Assembly (NCBI RefSeq): GCF_002775205.1 | Contig: NC_036450.1 | Coordinates: 13,659,479 to 13,723,478, forward strand | Origin: Xiphophorus maculatus | Taxonomy: Eukaryota > Chordata > Actinopteri > Cyprinodontiformes > Poeciliidae | Reading direction: 5' to 3' | Length of the DNA stretch: 64,000 nt | In this document: positions 42,960-55,700 of the stretch, in pieces | Numbering within the stretch: position 1 is the first letter of the stretch | Layout of the letters: each line of letters opens with the position of its first letter | Program-made: the position numbers and the translations under genes | The notes under the pieces: generated by a model | Seen by the model: the letters and a program-made list of their open reading frames with translations, nothing else | Database searches by the model: none | What the model was told of the DNA's origin: nothing

Positions 42960-43440
42960 TCCACACTTTTGATTCACTTATAACTCAAGTATTAACAGAA
43001 TGGGACTGTCCAGCAATTAATTCACTCAGGAAGGAGGATCTGGTTCCCAAAGATAAATGTGTTTTGGTCCGAAATGTATGCATCAATTCAAGAGAAGCAA
43101 AATAACCTGTGATGATGCTTGGTAAGACTGGTGAAAAAAACTCCTTTACCAACACTGGCTGAAAGACAAGTCAGAAGAAGAAGGCATTTCTTCAACAGCA
43201 ACATAAAAATGCACATAAACCATGGTTTGATGAAATTAAACTTGAAGTGTTGAGCCACTATGGTGACCATTACATCAAGAGAAAAAGAAGGAGTGCTTTA
43301 AAAGCCTGAGAACACCATTCCAGCTACAAAGTATGAGCGTTTTAAGGTATTTTGTTGCGGAAAGTACTGGTTCATTTCACAAAATAGATGCTTTTATCAG
43401 GACGGAATATTAAATGGAAATATTTCACGCCATCAGGAGC
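42960..43440 (+). mobile_element. Tc1-like transposon fragment
   Basis: The words GTTTTGGTCCGAAATGTATGCATCAATTC, then GATGATGCTTGGTAAGACTGG, then CTATGGTGACCATTACATCAAGAG, then AACACCATTCCAGCTACAAAGTATGAG follow the order of a fish Tc1-like transposase gene. All frames are broken. Confidence 0.4.
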
Positions 43441-46400
43441 CAGGAGTGGTTGGCCCATCGCCCTGATTTGAGTCTCGTACTATGAGAGAAAAAAGGTAGT
43501 GCAAGAATATAACCAAGAGGAACTCCACATGTAAGTGGATGTACTTTTCTGTGTGATCCACTTGTTCAAAATAATTTAACTTAAAACCAACACCCTCTAA
43601 GCATTTACAACAACTTATTGCTCAGATTTTACAGAAAAAATTATTTATTTCCATTATATACATCAGACTGGACACAGTGTAACAAAATGTAAAAAAAAAA
43701 AAAAAAAAGTGTGTACACCTGAACACCGATACAGTACACAGATAACCAGAAAACAAAACGTGAACATTAAATCAGCTTGCTCTCCAGGTGTTTTTTCTAC
43801 GGTTACCACTCATCTCAACCTCACATGCTTTGGGGAAATACTTGTGCTCTGTACACTCAATAAATACAATCCCCCCTTTTAAACTACAATACGCCCCACG
43901 GCCCTCATGGTTATGTCCGGCCCATAACTGGGATTGTCCTTTTTGGTGCCTGTATTTGGCACTAATTGAACTGAAAAATAAATAAATAACAATTTAAAAA
44001 ACTAATTCACAACTGGAAAATATTTTCCAAAGTTACAATGATTGCAAATCATTTTTACTGTGCTAAAAACACAATAATTCACAAGTGCCTCTTGATACAC
44101 GATAACACTATTGGCATGTTTTTCTTAATGTTGTCGTTAAGCTGATGTACTGTAGAAGAACGACTTGTCCAGACTGCAGCATCTCAAAGACAAACTCTTA
44201 ATTTGTAACAATTTGATGCAAATGATTTCTCTTTTTCCATCAAATAAATGTTCTTCAGCCAGCTACTGAACCGATGCAGCATACGGCAAGCTTTACGATA
44301 ACAAATACAGTATCATTACAGGCTAATAATAGATGGAAGTCCATTAAGTATGTGAGTTATGAGGGAGAGGACGGCAGGTATGAGCATATTTGTTTGCATA
44401 CAATATTCATGTGCCGAGTTAAATGCTGCAAGAAGCATAAACTTTCAAACAGTGAAGATAAATTAAAAGTTAACACATTTTCTGAAAACCCATCCGCAAT
44501 CGCTGCGGTGCTTTACAACAGAGCTGTGGCCAAAGTTAAGGCACTTCAATATGAAAGGATATTTAAATGCGAGTCAAAAAGCAAAACAAATATGGTGCTG
44601 AAGTTTGAAGACAGAAAGATAGTACGATGAATATCAAGTAAAGCAGCTGTTAAGAGACTAAGTAAATCAATAACTTACGAAGAAGGAGACTGATGCAGAC
44701 AGAGCTCCAGGTAACAAAAAACAAAAACTGAGCATTCTGAGGATATTCTAGATGGTGGCATAGTGGATATTTGAATTTAAGACTTGTGAACAATTCAAAT
44801 TTTTGATAATTAGTACTCATTTTGTACTCATACATCACCATTTCATGCCTTCCTGCTTCCATTTTATACCCCTGCACCTAAAGCATTGCATATCAATTTA
44901 TTGAACTATTTTTCATGAATTATGGAGAGCTCAGAGCTCACAGAATTCAGTTTTAGCAATAAAATATGATCTGAACCTTTTATAGTCCAACTCTGTTTCT
45001 AATAATTGTGCTTCTGATCTCTATTTTGGGACGGTCAACACCTTTTGAGTATGACCCCCAAATGAAGCAGAATAACTTCTGCTGAAGGCCATTGTTTATT
45101 GGAGTCATGTGATCCCATCTCATTGCAGCAGAAAATCGGTCGTCACAATGAGTACGAATTGTCCGGTGGTAGACGGCTCTTTTTTTAAACACCAGAAAAG
45201 GCTTTGCAAGAAACCACCACACCTGAAAAAGTACCATACCCAAATAGTCAGCAAAAGCTCACAGAAGTCTAAAAGTATACAGAACAAAATTGAGATATTA
45301 ACAATTAAAATAAAAAACAACAACAATGGTATCCTAATTAAACAAAAACAATTGTAAAAATCATAAAAATAATAGCACCGGATGAGGCATAGACCTCATA
45401 CTTCTGAGTGATAGACACATGTTTTATATGTAACACCTGAATTTTATAAATAAACTCTGAGGCATTTTTTAAAAAAAGAAATAGAAACAATCTTGAAAAC
45501 ATATCACACAGGCACATATCTACAATAAACGCAAAACAAGAAAATCAGAATGATTTAATATTACAGTGAACTACATGGTTGGCTAGATTTAAAACATCCC
45601 AGCGTAGTCCAGTAAAAGTAATATATTAATGAGTGAAATATGTGAAAATATGTGGCACAAAGAAGGTAAAATGAAGCTTTTCAGGAAGTTGCAATTTGCA
45701 GCTCTACCACTAGATGTCACAAAATCTAAACAAAAGGAAAACCTGAGAATTTGATTAATAGGTTTATGCAATTCCAGTCTGCAAAATTAATTATATAATA
45801 ATTAGAATTGAATTATACTTTTAAATATAACAGTTAGACTCTTAAAAATGTCAGGAATATGTGTTAAAGATGCTCAGACAGTCAAAGGAAGGAACAAAAC
45901 AGCTTGAGAAACACCCAAAGTATTATAATTTCATTAGAAGAGCAAACTCGCAGCTCTCTCAGATTCAGCAAAGACACACTGGATGCATTGTTTTCTTCTA
46001 AGATGTTTAAAAATTTGTAAAATAACACAAAAGGTAGATGCAACTAATCAGCAATGACTCTTTCAGTTCTTTCATTTCCCTGAAGTGCTCAAAATAGACA
46101 GAGCAAAATAACAAACAAGTGTTTTTCCTGCACATAAGCAGGCATCATTCAGGCTCAACCGTAAAAATAATAATAATAAAAAAATACCATCAGCTACACA
46201 GAAAGAACCTGCAGAGAAACTAATCATGGCTCAACTTCCAATAAACTGGACAACTATGAGTTGGACTGGATGCTCAAGTAAAACCAAAATAATCTTCAAA
46301 ATAAAATGAGAAAGATTTAAACAAAATGGATTGGCCAGACGTCGAAACCTCCATGTGCCATAGACCATTCAGTTTATAACAAAAGTAACTTTTGTTATGA

Positions 46401-47818
46401 ATATCAAATATTTTTCAGCTTATAAGAGAGTTTCACTTCTTTGACAAAAAGGAAGATTACCATTAACATTTCTTGATGCTATATTTATATTTCTTGAAGA
46501 ATGAAGATTGACTGGATTTAAGAGGAATTATACATTTTTGACTGGTTGATGTGTAATTACAAATGTATCACCACCATAACCTCCAGAAACACCATCCCTA
46601 TTAAATTTGGAAAACCGTATTTTAGTGTCAAGATGAAAGACATTTTTTAACAGTCTACATAGTTTTATTACACAAAGAATAAGATTCTGCACTTTCATGA
46701 CCAGATTCAGCCTTGCTGTGGAGTTGCAAACAATCACACCAAGGCTGTAAAGCCTGAAATATTTTTTTAGTAAGTAAATATAATAAATTATGGTACTCAG
46801 AGCCAGGTGTGGGTGTGATGAGGTTGAATCCTTGGCTTGAGGTTCATGTTCCCAGTTCATCTTCAAATTATGTGCTTGCAATCTCCTTATTGGCCGGGCA
46901 GATCAGCTAATCAGCTGCAGTTGAGGTGCCAAGGACACAGAAAAAGAAAAAACAACTTAGGGAGGAAAAGGCTTTTTCCATTGAAGCTACCAAATTATAG
47001 AAATTTGAAAGGCCTCTTCACTAGCCACATTTTAAAATCTGCTCTAAAGACCCATCTCATTCCTTTAGCTTTAGTGTAACGTTGTTAATCTAATTTTTGA
47101 TTTTCTTCATGTCTGTCATGTTTTCTTCTTGCTAATGTTACTTGTACAATGTTCTGCTTTTTAAGTATTTCATGACTACTCTCAGTTATTTTTTTTTATT
47201 CAGTTTTATTCATTTTAACCTTGCTGTTCTTAAAATCCTGTATTAATAAAGTCAGCTTTGCTGCTACTATCAAAATGAGCAATGCATGCTCAAATCATTC
47301 AGGAATACCTGATCATTCTGCATATCTGACGTTCTCTATTGGAGCTCTCAAAGACTGCAGAGAAGACATGACACATTTTGGCTGTTCTTTAAATGACTAA
47401 ATATTTAAATAAATAGGGTGTGATTAACTACGATGCCTATGATTTGAACCATAACCAAGAACAAAAATCTAATGTAGGAATCAATAGTTTTCAATATATT
47501 TTGAAATCACTCACATTTAAGTCAACCTTTCGGCTTTTTGTTATGTCTTATAATTCTTTCTTTCTTTCCATTTTAAAGTGAGGACTGAAGGCACAATCTG
47601 ACTCCAGGGGGGCAATACTTTCCCTCATTTACATGGAGTACTTCAGAGTCTTTAGTTCTACTCATTTTTTAGGAAAAAAAAACACTTATAGTGGATGTAA
47701 TTTGTATAAATGGCACAGTTTTGTATCAAAAAGTAGAAAAACACACAAGAAGTGGCAGAGGTAACAGGAAAACTTCGTTATGGGAGGAAATAGTTAACAG
47801 TGGTTCAGTCAAATAGTA
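43441..47818. other. gene-poor intergenic stretch
   Basis: No recognised exon. A 118-codon plus-strand frame at 44274-44630 is lysine- and cysteine-containing without a family match or splice support. The stretch 46960-47080 ends SALKTHLIPLAL in one frame, faintly like the 3' end of an L2/CR1-type LINE ORF2. Poly-A at about 43691-43708. Otherwise nothing is seen. Confidence 0.3.
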
Positions 47819-47826
47819 CCTTGAGG

Positions 47827-48443
47827 CAGGCCCGGCGGCATGGGCGGACATTGGGAGACATTGCCCGCCCACAGACCAACTCTCTTTTATTCCTAAATCG
47901 ATTTGATACAGCAGAGGGCTTCCGCACTTCCCATATGTGTGTCTTCTGTCACTTTTTTCAGCAGTTAACAGTGTTTAATCCCTTATTAACACGGGGTAAC
48001 CTGTTTTTCTGAGCCGCTTTTAAACGCAACGTGAACGCTAAGACGCTCGCTCTGGATTTACACCTGTGCTGCCGTGCAGAGCTGCTCAGGTGTGTGTTAG
48101 AATTATGGCAGCAAACCGCAGAGAACTTTGCACAGTTTTTCCCCCAAACTAACCGACTGAGTTCAGTAATGCTGTTGGATGCAGGTAATCTAAAAGATGA
48201 CTAGCTAATACCAATACAGCAGGTTAAGCTTGTTAACAAGTGGCCTGTAGGCTATTGGTGTTGTTGTTTATGTTCAAAGGTGGGTAGTACTGGTTACATT
48301 CACTTGAGTAACTTTTCTGGAAAATAGGTACTTATAAGAGCTGTTTTACTGCACTGTACCTTTTTCTTTTATTTGAGTGATATTATTATTGCTGCGTGGA
48401 TTCATTTTGCCCCCCCTGTTAAACTCATCTGGAGCCGGGGCTG
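47827..48443. mobile_element. 617-bp hAT-type non-autonomous element with 8-bp target duplication
   Basis: The termini are CAGGCCCGGC and GCCGGGGCTG (inverted, one mismatch in ten). The element is flanked by perfect CCTTGAGG copies at 47819-47826 and 48444-48451. The interior has no long frame. A segment from about 48280 (AAGGTGGGTAGTACTGGTTACATTC) resembles another dispersed fish repeat and may be nested or part of the element. Confidence 0.8.
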
Positions 48444-48451
48444 CCTTGAGG

Positions 48452-49510
48452 TAACCAATATTTTAGTCCATTTACAAAATTTTATTTTAAATCAATGTGC
48501 TTTCAGTTGTTATTAAATAGTGTGACCCACAGGTAAAATATTAATACAAACAAAAATGTAAAAATGAAGACATGTTTAACAAAACATGTGTTTTGTAATT
48601 TTGCATGCTCACTCATGGGCTAAACTGAGCGCCTAAAGTAGATGATTCAATTAACTTTAATAGAAGAGGTCAAGCTTAACAATAAAAGAGAACTGGGAAC
48701 AAAACAGTCCTTCACCAAAACAGTCTGAAAAGCGTGTAGTCCAAAGACTCATGATTACATCCGTTTCTTAAATTATTGTGAATACACACACAACGCAAAA
48801 AGCAGCTGCAGCAGCAACAATATCAGCAAGCAAGAGGATAACATAATGTGTGAGAACAGGCCCAAATGTAAATATTGTTTTGAGCTCCCGCATGAGTACA
48901 TAGTGAATACTTTCAATATGATTGAAAACATAGAGCATGCTGTCAGAAGCTGTTTGTGTTAAGATTAATATGCCAAATTTAGTGTTTTGTATCCAGGCAA
49001 CAACATGAACTAGACCTAACAACCTCTGCTGAAGGTATGATGGGTGCATCTCCACTGAAATGTGGTGAAACTGCATGTGTGCTGGGACTGGAAAGTGTAC
49101 AGGGTTCATATGAGGCTCTTAAACAGTTAATGACGGGTTAGGAAGCAGCTCTTCTCTCCTTACTTAGCCCCATCTATCCAGGTTTTGAAAACAGCCAGCT
49201 TCTATAAAAGGGCACTCTGTAAAGCCGCACATAGCTGCTAGACAGCAAGAAACACAAAATCTTAAGTATTTTTGGTCAAGTTTCTAATGCAAATATCTTA
49301 GTGCACTTGAAATAAAACAAAACTAACTTACCAATAACTTTTCAGCAAGATAAGACCATGTTTTAAGTCAATAATTTCTTATTAATAAAATTGTACAGTG
49401 ATATAATCTGCCAGTAGAACTAGTAATTAAAAAAAAACAATATTAAGGAATTATTGACTTAAAACAGTCTGCTGTATCTTGCTGAAAAGTTATTAGTAAG
49501 TTAATTCTGT
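48452..49510. other. intergenic stretch downstream of ssh1
   Basis: Only a 113-codon minus-strand frame (48768-49109) with hydrophobic stretches but no family signature is present. No ssh1 tail sequence is found here. Confidence 0.3.
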
Positions 49511-49516
49511 TTTATT
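49511..49516 (-). terminator. candidate poly(A) signal of ssh1
   Basis: AATAAA on the minus strand about 225 bases after the ssh1 stop codon. Confidence 0.35.
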
Positions 49517-49738
49517 TCACTAGAAACTAGACAAAAAAACTGTGTTTTTTTGCAGTGTACTGACTTATTTTCTGAAGTTATGAGGCAAGGTTGAAACAGC
49601 AGAGGTCACTGCAGAGCCTCTGCATTCCTGGTGCAACACCACAGCATCTAATATTCACAGCCATCACAGCAGCTGAGGCAGTGATAAGCCAGCTCCTTCA
49701 TGGAGAGGAGGCATCAGTTTGGGTCTAAGGCGGAGGAC

Positions 49739-52700
49739 CTACTGGAAGCTTGCAATCTCAGCACCAAATTTGAGCCCGTCGGCTTCAGTCACATCGATGG
49801 CCTCGTTACTCTGCCTCGTGACCTCGTTCTGCGGCTCCTCCATGTCCTCGGTCTCCACCGAGCTGCCGTCCGGAGGCGTATCCTCACAGCTCATGGGTGA
49901 GAAAAGTTTTTGATGGTTGGCTTCAGGAGTGGATGTGCTACCGATCGTGCAGCTGGAACATTGGTAGAAGTTAGTGCAGGGCTGGACCAAGTTAGACGGA
50001 ATGACCGTCGGGGTTGACAGAACCGGGGTTGAAGTAAAGTGCGTCCCAGGAGGATCTATGCATATGGAGGGTACGGTGCAGTGGCGGGAGGGGTTAAGGC
50101 GGTGTGAACGGCCTCCTGCTGGACGGTCGCAGCGCCGCCCTTGTGGTAGACGCATGCAGTCTTTACAGGACTGATAGGAAGGCTTCACTTTTAATGGGTT
50201 TCCTGCGCTGGCACTGTCCTAAATTGATCAGAATTGAAACAGAAACAGAGTAGAGTCAGTAACATAATTTAAAAAATAAAGTAAATTCATAATACTGGTC
50301 AGCATTTTGAAGCTGGATTCTGATTTCCGGTTTTTGTAAAGCTTGACCGGTCTTCTTGCCAAGACTAGTTTTAGCCAATTTCTAAGTTTTCTTTAAAAAC
50401 CATATATGAAAAATTCACAGATATTTTTTAGTATTCAATATCTAACCCTTTCAAGACAATTCTAAGGTTTTACATCAGACTTTTATCCAATTCGTATTGT
50501 CTGACTTTTATGTTTGTAGCTGTGTTGCACATCTGTGTAAAGATCAGGAGTGTGAGCACTGGAACCTAGAATAAAATGACTAAGATTTTGCTTTTTTGCC
50601 GTGTACTAGCTAACACTAGTGATTTTATTTGCATTTTATCAATTCACACTTTAAAGGAACACATTCAAGAGAAAGATTCTACACTAATGTGCCTGAATTT
50701 ATAAGTTACAGGCTGCCAGAATTACAACAAAGTTTCTACTGACTTTTGGACGTGTTGAGAAACCTTTGTCTATCCAAACTGGATGTCAGACTTCCCAGCT
50801 TTTTCTTTGAGGTGAGTTTAAACTGAGAAATTTTAAGCTCAGAGTAAAAACCAGATCCAAAATTATACATTCGTTGTTCAAACATGCAGAGAAATGGTTC
50901 GCTCAAATGAAAATCATCCTATTCCAGTCAATGAACAATTTCTACATGCATTTCTGTTTAAAGTTCTGTTTAAAACCTAAATAATGTTTAAACTGACCAC
51001 TTTATCATGATAAATATTCAAATAACTCACATCAAAAGCTGCAGGACAGCTACGTTTGGCAGCCAGGCGGTTGCTGTTGTTGGTGTTCAGGTTGGCTAAA
51101 CCCAGCTGGCTCTCCTCATTCCCCTCAGCTTCCTCTCCTGTCTTCCTCCCACCCGAACTCCCGGGTGTCTGAGCCAAGGCCGCCATCTCTTCTTCCTCCT
51201 TCTTGGCCTCTTCCTCGTCCTCTTCCTCCAGCGTGCTGAATTCCAGCCTCAGTCTCATGTCCTCCATTGGGTCGAGGCGGCTGCATGTCTGAGCAGCGGT
51301 GCCCTCGCCGGGCAGAGTTAGGTGGGCCATGGGGAAACCCTCGTCCTCCAGCAGGGCATCTCTCTCCACATCCTCTATTTCGATAAAAACTCTCTCCATG
51401 CCTAACAGAGGAGGTCCCCGCACCGGTGTGGATGGCTCGCTGTCGAGTGCAGAGTCCGATAAACGTCTGAAGTAATAGTTATAGTTGAGAGAGTCTAAAG
51501 GTTCCATCTCCAGACCCCGGCATGGTGACGCCCCGCAGCCTCCCCAGGCCTCTTCCCCTCTGAGAACCGGCGTCTCCTCTCCACCTGTACTGTGACCCGA
51601 CGCTTGCAGATCGTCTGAACCTTCCTCGTCTGTGTCAGGCCGCCACAGCTTGTTGTGACGTTGTTTACTGTGTACATAAAATAAGCTCTGCTTCAAAATA
51701 TATGCCAGACTCTTATCAAAGCTTCTACTAATTTTCATGTTAAAATTGCATTAGTGTATAGAGTTTTCAATGCCAGTTTTTACACATTTACTCTTGAATT
51801 TATGGAAGATATAATAGAGGACAGGATGTAACTATAGAACTACAAAAAAACAGGAAGGATGAAAAATAAACAAATGTAAGGAAGGAAAAAGTGACCATTG
51901 GACAGAGAGGTCAATGGGTGGATGAATGGTAGGAATGAAAGACAGTGAGTGGATGGACGGATGGATGTGTGGACATATGGACAATTCAGAAGTAAGGATG
52001 GAAAGAACAAAAAAGGAAGGAGGAAAGAAGGTAGGAGAGAAGTAAAGAGAAAACTAAATTTATGTATCTGTGCACCCCTAATTAAAATGTAAGTGAATGA
52101 CAAAGGAAAACGGAATAAACACACTTAAATGATCTAATTTCCATTAAGGCAAATCTGCCAAAAAGCCTTTTGTCTTATTGGATACATGCATAAAATCTAG
52201 ATCAGCTCACCTGGCGTCGAGGATTCCCTCATACTCCGCCAGCTGCCGCATGAAACCAGCATTTGGCTGAGCTATGCTCCTCTTCTGCTTGATGCAGTTG
52301 TACGCTTTCTCCAGAGACCAGCCGTATTCCTTCATGGCGTAGGCGATAACTGTGGAGGCAGAGCGGCTCACACCCATCTTGCAGTGCACCAAGCACTTTG
52401 AGCTATTCTTCCTAATTCAAACAAAAGAAAAAAATATCGGGTAATTCTGGAAAACCAGCTAATTATTATTAATTTATAATTGTTGATTTAATTTTGACTT
52501 CTACTTCAAGTCATCATCTCTCCACTAGACACTCATAATTCATCTCCTGTTCTTCACATGGTGTTTATTTTGGACAAATCCTCTCTAAGTGATGTCAGAT
52601 TCATGCTTAGGTGAAGGGCTCTCACTTGGCTTTGACAATAAAGTTGTAGGTATCGTTCCAGTGGGCCAGCAGGTCAGTGGCGTCCTCGTCGTGCACGCGG

Positions 52701-55700
52701 ACGTTGTGATAGGAAAACATCCCTGGGAAGAAGTTGTCAATCTCTCTGGTAACGTTCAGAATGTAACCGACTCTGCAAAAGGAAACATATGGAGTTGTAT
52801 CCTGTAATCTGTAACCTAAGGTTGCTGACGCGTACACAGAGTCAAATATGAAAATTATGTTTAATGCATCTTTTGCTTCCGCTTTTAAATGGAGTAAAAC
52901 AACATTTAAATTTTCAAGATTTTATCATGAAAACTTAAGATGAATGAACTGCTTACCCGCAGTTTTGTAGTTCTTCAAGGTTGGAGGCGTTCCACTCGGA
53001 ACCCTACAAGGAAACAACGCACAGAAATCCATGTTTTTAAAACCTTCTACTGCTATTCAGAGGTGCAAGAGACTAAAAGATAAGTAAAAACAGAAGAACA
53101 CGTTTAAGAAATTTGAAATAAATAATTACTAATATTATTCTTTATAATATAAGAGTAATCAAAACTTAAATTATATATCCTAAAGTTAACAGAAACTTTG
53201 TGACATCACCTTTTGTTTGGACATGTGTTTGCTGATAATTCAACTCAACCATGAAAGCAGCAGCAACCAAAAACAATCACTAAAATAAAACAAAGTAAAA
53301 AAACGGACTCACCAAATAAACGTGGTCAAAGATGAGTGTGGCTTTATCCATCTGACCCAGGATCAGGAGCATCTCGTTGTCGATGAACTCCTTGTACTCC
53401 TTGAGGTTGCAGCTCATGTGCTGCTCCAGCTCATTACGGATCTGAAGGAGAGGATTTCATCACTGTACTGTACTATACCAGATTATTTTCACATTTTTCA
53501 ATGTGAAACTCCACAAATATGCAGTCACTTTGATAAACATACAGTTCTGACCAGATATTTACATACCAGATATTTTCTTACAGATAGTAAGAAAAAAAAA
53601 ATCTCACTGTTGGAAATTAAATCAGACCAAACATTTCAACGTATAATCAGTTATGATTAACAAAATTTCTAAATGCCAGAATAATAACTTTCTTCAAAAT
53701 CAGAAGTTTAAAAATACTAATAAAACTATTCTTTTTGACAACTTGGAAAAGTCCAGATCATGGTGTCATGGTTTTACTCTATTAGAGGACATCGTTTCTT
53801 TGTGTGACATCACAGACAAACTAAATCAACCAAGATAAGAGAGAAAGAAATGTGGTCCACCAATTGTCTCCTTCATCCTTGGCTACGAGAAGGACACCCA
53901 AAACGTTTGATACATATCATCCAGTTTCAAATATAAAGTTAAACTTTTTGTCAAAAGCCTAAGATTTAAAACGTTTCACACTGTTCGGGTTTAAACCTGG
54001 TACAAACCTCCTTTGACGTGATGTTCTCCAAGTCTTGAAACATCATGATGTTGCGAAGTTTGGACTTGATAAGACACTCTGTTCTTTCTCGCTCTGTCGG
54101 TCTAAAAAGCAAGTTATACCATAAAATATAAATATTTAAAACAAAGACAACAAAAGAACAAAAACATGACAGCTGGTGGCTTGCAGGCTCTTACCCATCG
54201 ACGAACATGTTGGGGGAATCGGACCGGGTGGTCTCCAGGTCAGTCATTGCGTTCCACTCATTGATGAAGCTTTGCTCTGAGGTGATGCAGCTCTCATAGA
54301 ACGCCATCCACGTAAGAGAAATGCCCCCTGGGAAGTAGTTGAACCGGCGAGACACCTCGCATGCCTTATGGAGGACCTGCAGGGCAGACCTGTGGGCATA
54401 AAGGCAGCTTGGTCATCTGCAGTTCGCAGTCAGTCAGAATAATATGTAGTGAGATAACTAACAGTGGAGGAGAACAAAAAAAAGAAAAAACAAAACACTA
54501 TTTATTGTTATTTTCACAACTGACCAGCAGGTGGCATCTGACATGTTTACACTTATAATAACCAAATTATTTTACAGTAATAAAATATTTGGGAGAAGTT
54601 AAAGCTAATACTTTTTCAACAGAGAGTGAAAGTTAAAATTTCAGAGACTAAAAACAGATATACAGCATCATACATCCTCTACCGTACTTAACAGTGTTCA
54701 TGAGGTGATTTATTCCACATGTTCATCATTCGTTCATTAAATGTTTGCCATTCTAAATATTTCAGTGTGAGATTATGTAACTGCAATAAACATTTCATTT
54801 ATTTTAAGTCATTTTAAACATGTCTGTATTTTGTAATCTGTGTGCACTGAAGTTTTCCCAGTTAATTTCCAAGAGAAAACGGGAAAGTTAAAAAATTTAA
54901 CACTATACAAATTTTCTAGTTCACCCTCTAATAAATTTAGATAAAACTCAAAATTTAAGCAACAGAAGAAATAAACTGAACTCACAAGGATGATAACTAT
55001 TCAAAGCTTATGTATGATTTTTTTCATATTGCTACATACATCATTGGAAGGGCGTAAATCCCATCTCATTATTGGGGGGGACCATAAACAGGGAAATTTT
55101 TTAAGAGCAATTTTGCGAGGGTTGGAAAAGTTACAGTCAAATGTAACGTAAAATGTGGTTTCAATTTTTTTTATTGTGTTCAAGCTGCACCACCAAAAAT
55201 GACTAGAAAGTAGCAATTAATAACAAACGTGTTTTTCTCAGTAAACAACCTGTTGAGACTCATAGGAGTCAAAATAAGATTCAAATGCTTAGATATGAGT
55301 TTGGTTCAGCGTCACAGATCTAATCTCTGCTACATCTTGACAAAAATTTAAGGCTCTGACTAAAAAGTTTTAATAAGCAACTCCAGTTAATAAAATTCCT
55401 CATAAATATTGATTTATTGCAGTGGTTCTGAATACAAGTCATGTGTTATTTAAATTATAACTTAAGTTGCTCTAAACTAATTATTTATTTATTTTTATTT
55501 TTGGGGGAATGAGGGAGGGGTTAATGTCCTTGGATGGCTGAGAACCTATAAATATGTAGAAATTGAATATTTGGGAAGTATCATAACTTAAACTTAAGGG
55601 TCACCACCAGAGTTTTCTAGAAAAATATTCAGATTTTATTTTTTGGTTTTAAAGGCTCTACGTTGAAGATAAAGGCATACTTTATTTTGTTTTACTGTCA

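Noticed and set aside
44274-44630. 118-codon plus-strand frame
   Set aside because: Looks superficially protein-like, but there is no recognised domain, promoter or splice context; kept only as a note.
46837-47079. Possible L2/CR1 LINE 3' end (SALKTHLIPLAL)
   Set aside because: Only about a dozen residues resemble the family; too weak to annotate.
48768-49109. 113-codon minus-strand frame with hydrophobic stretches, briefly considered as a receptor or ssh1 tail
   Set aside because: Does not match slingshot tail motifs and has no coherent membrane topology or family signature.
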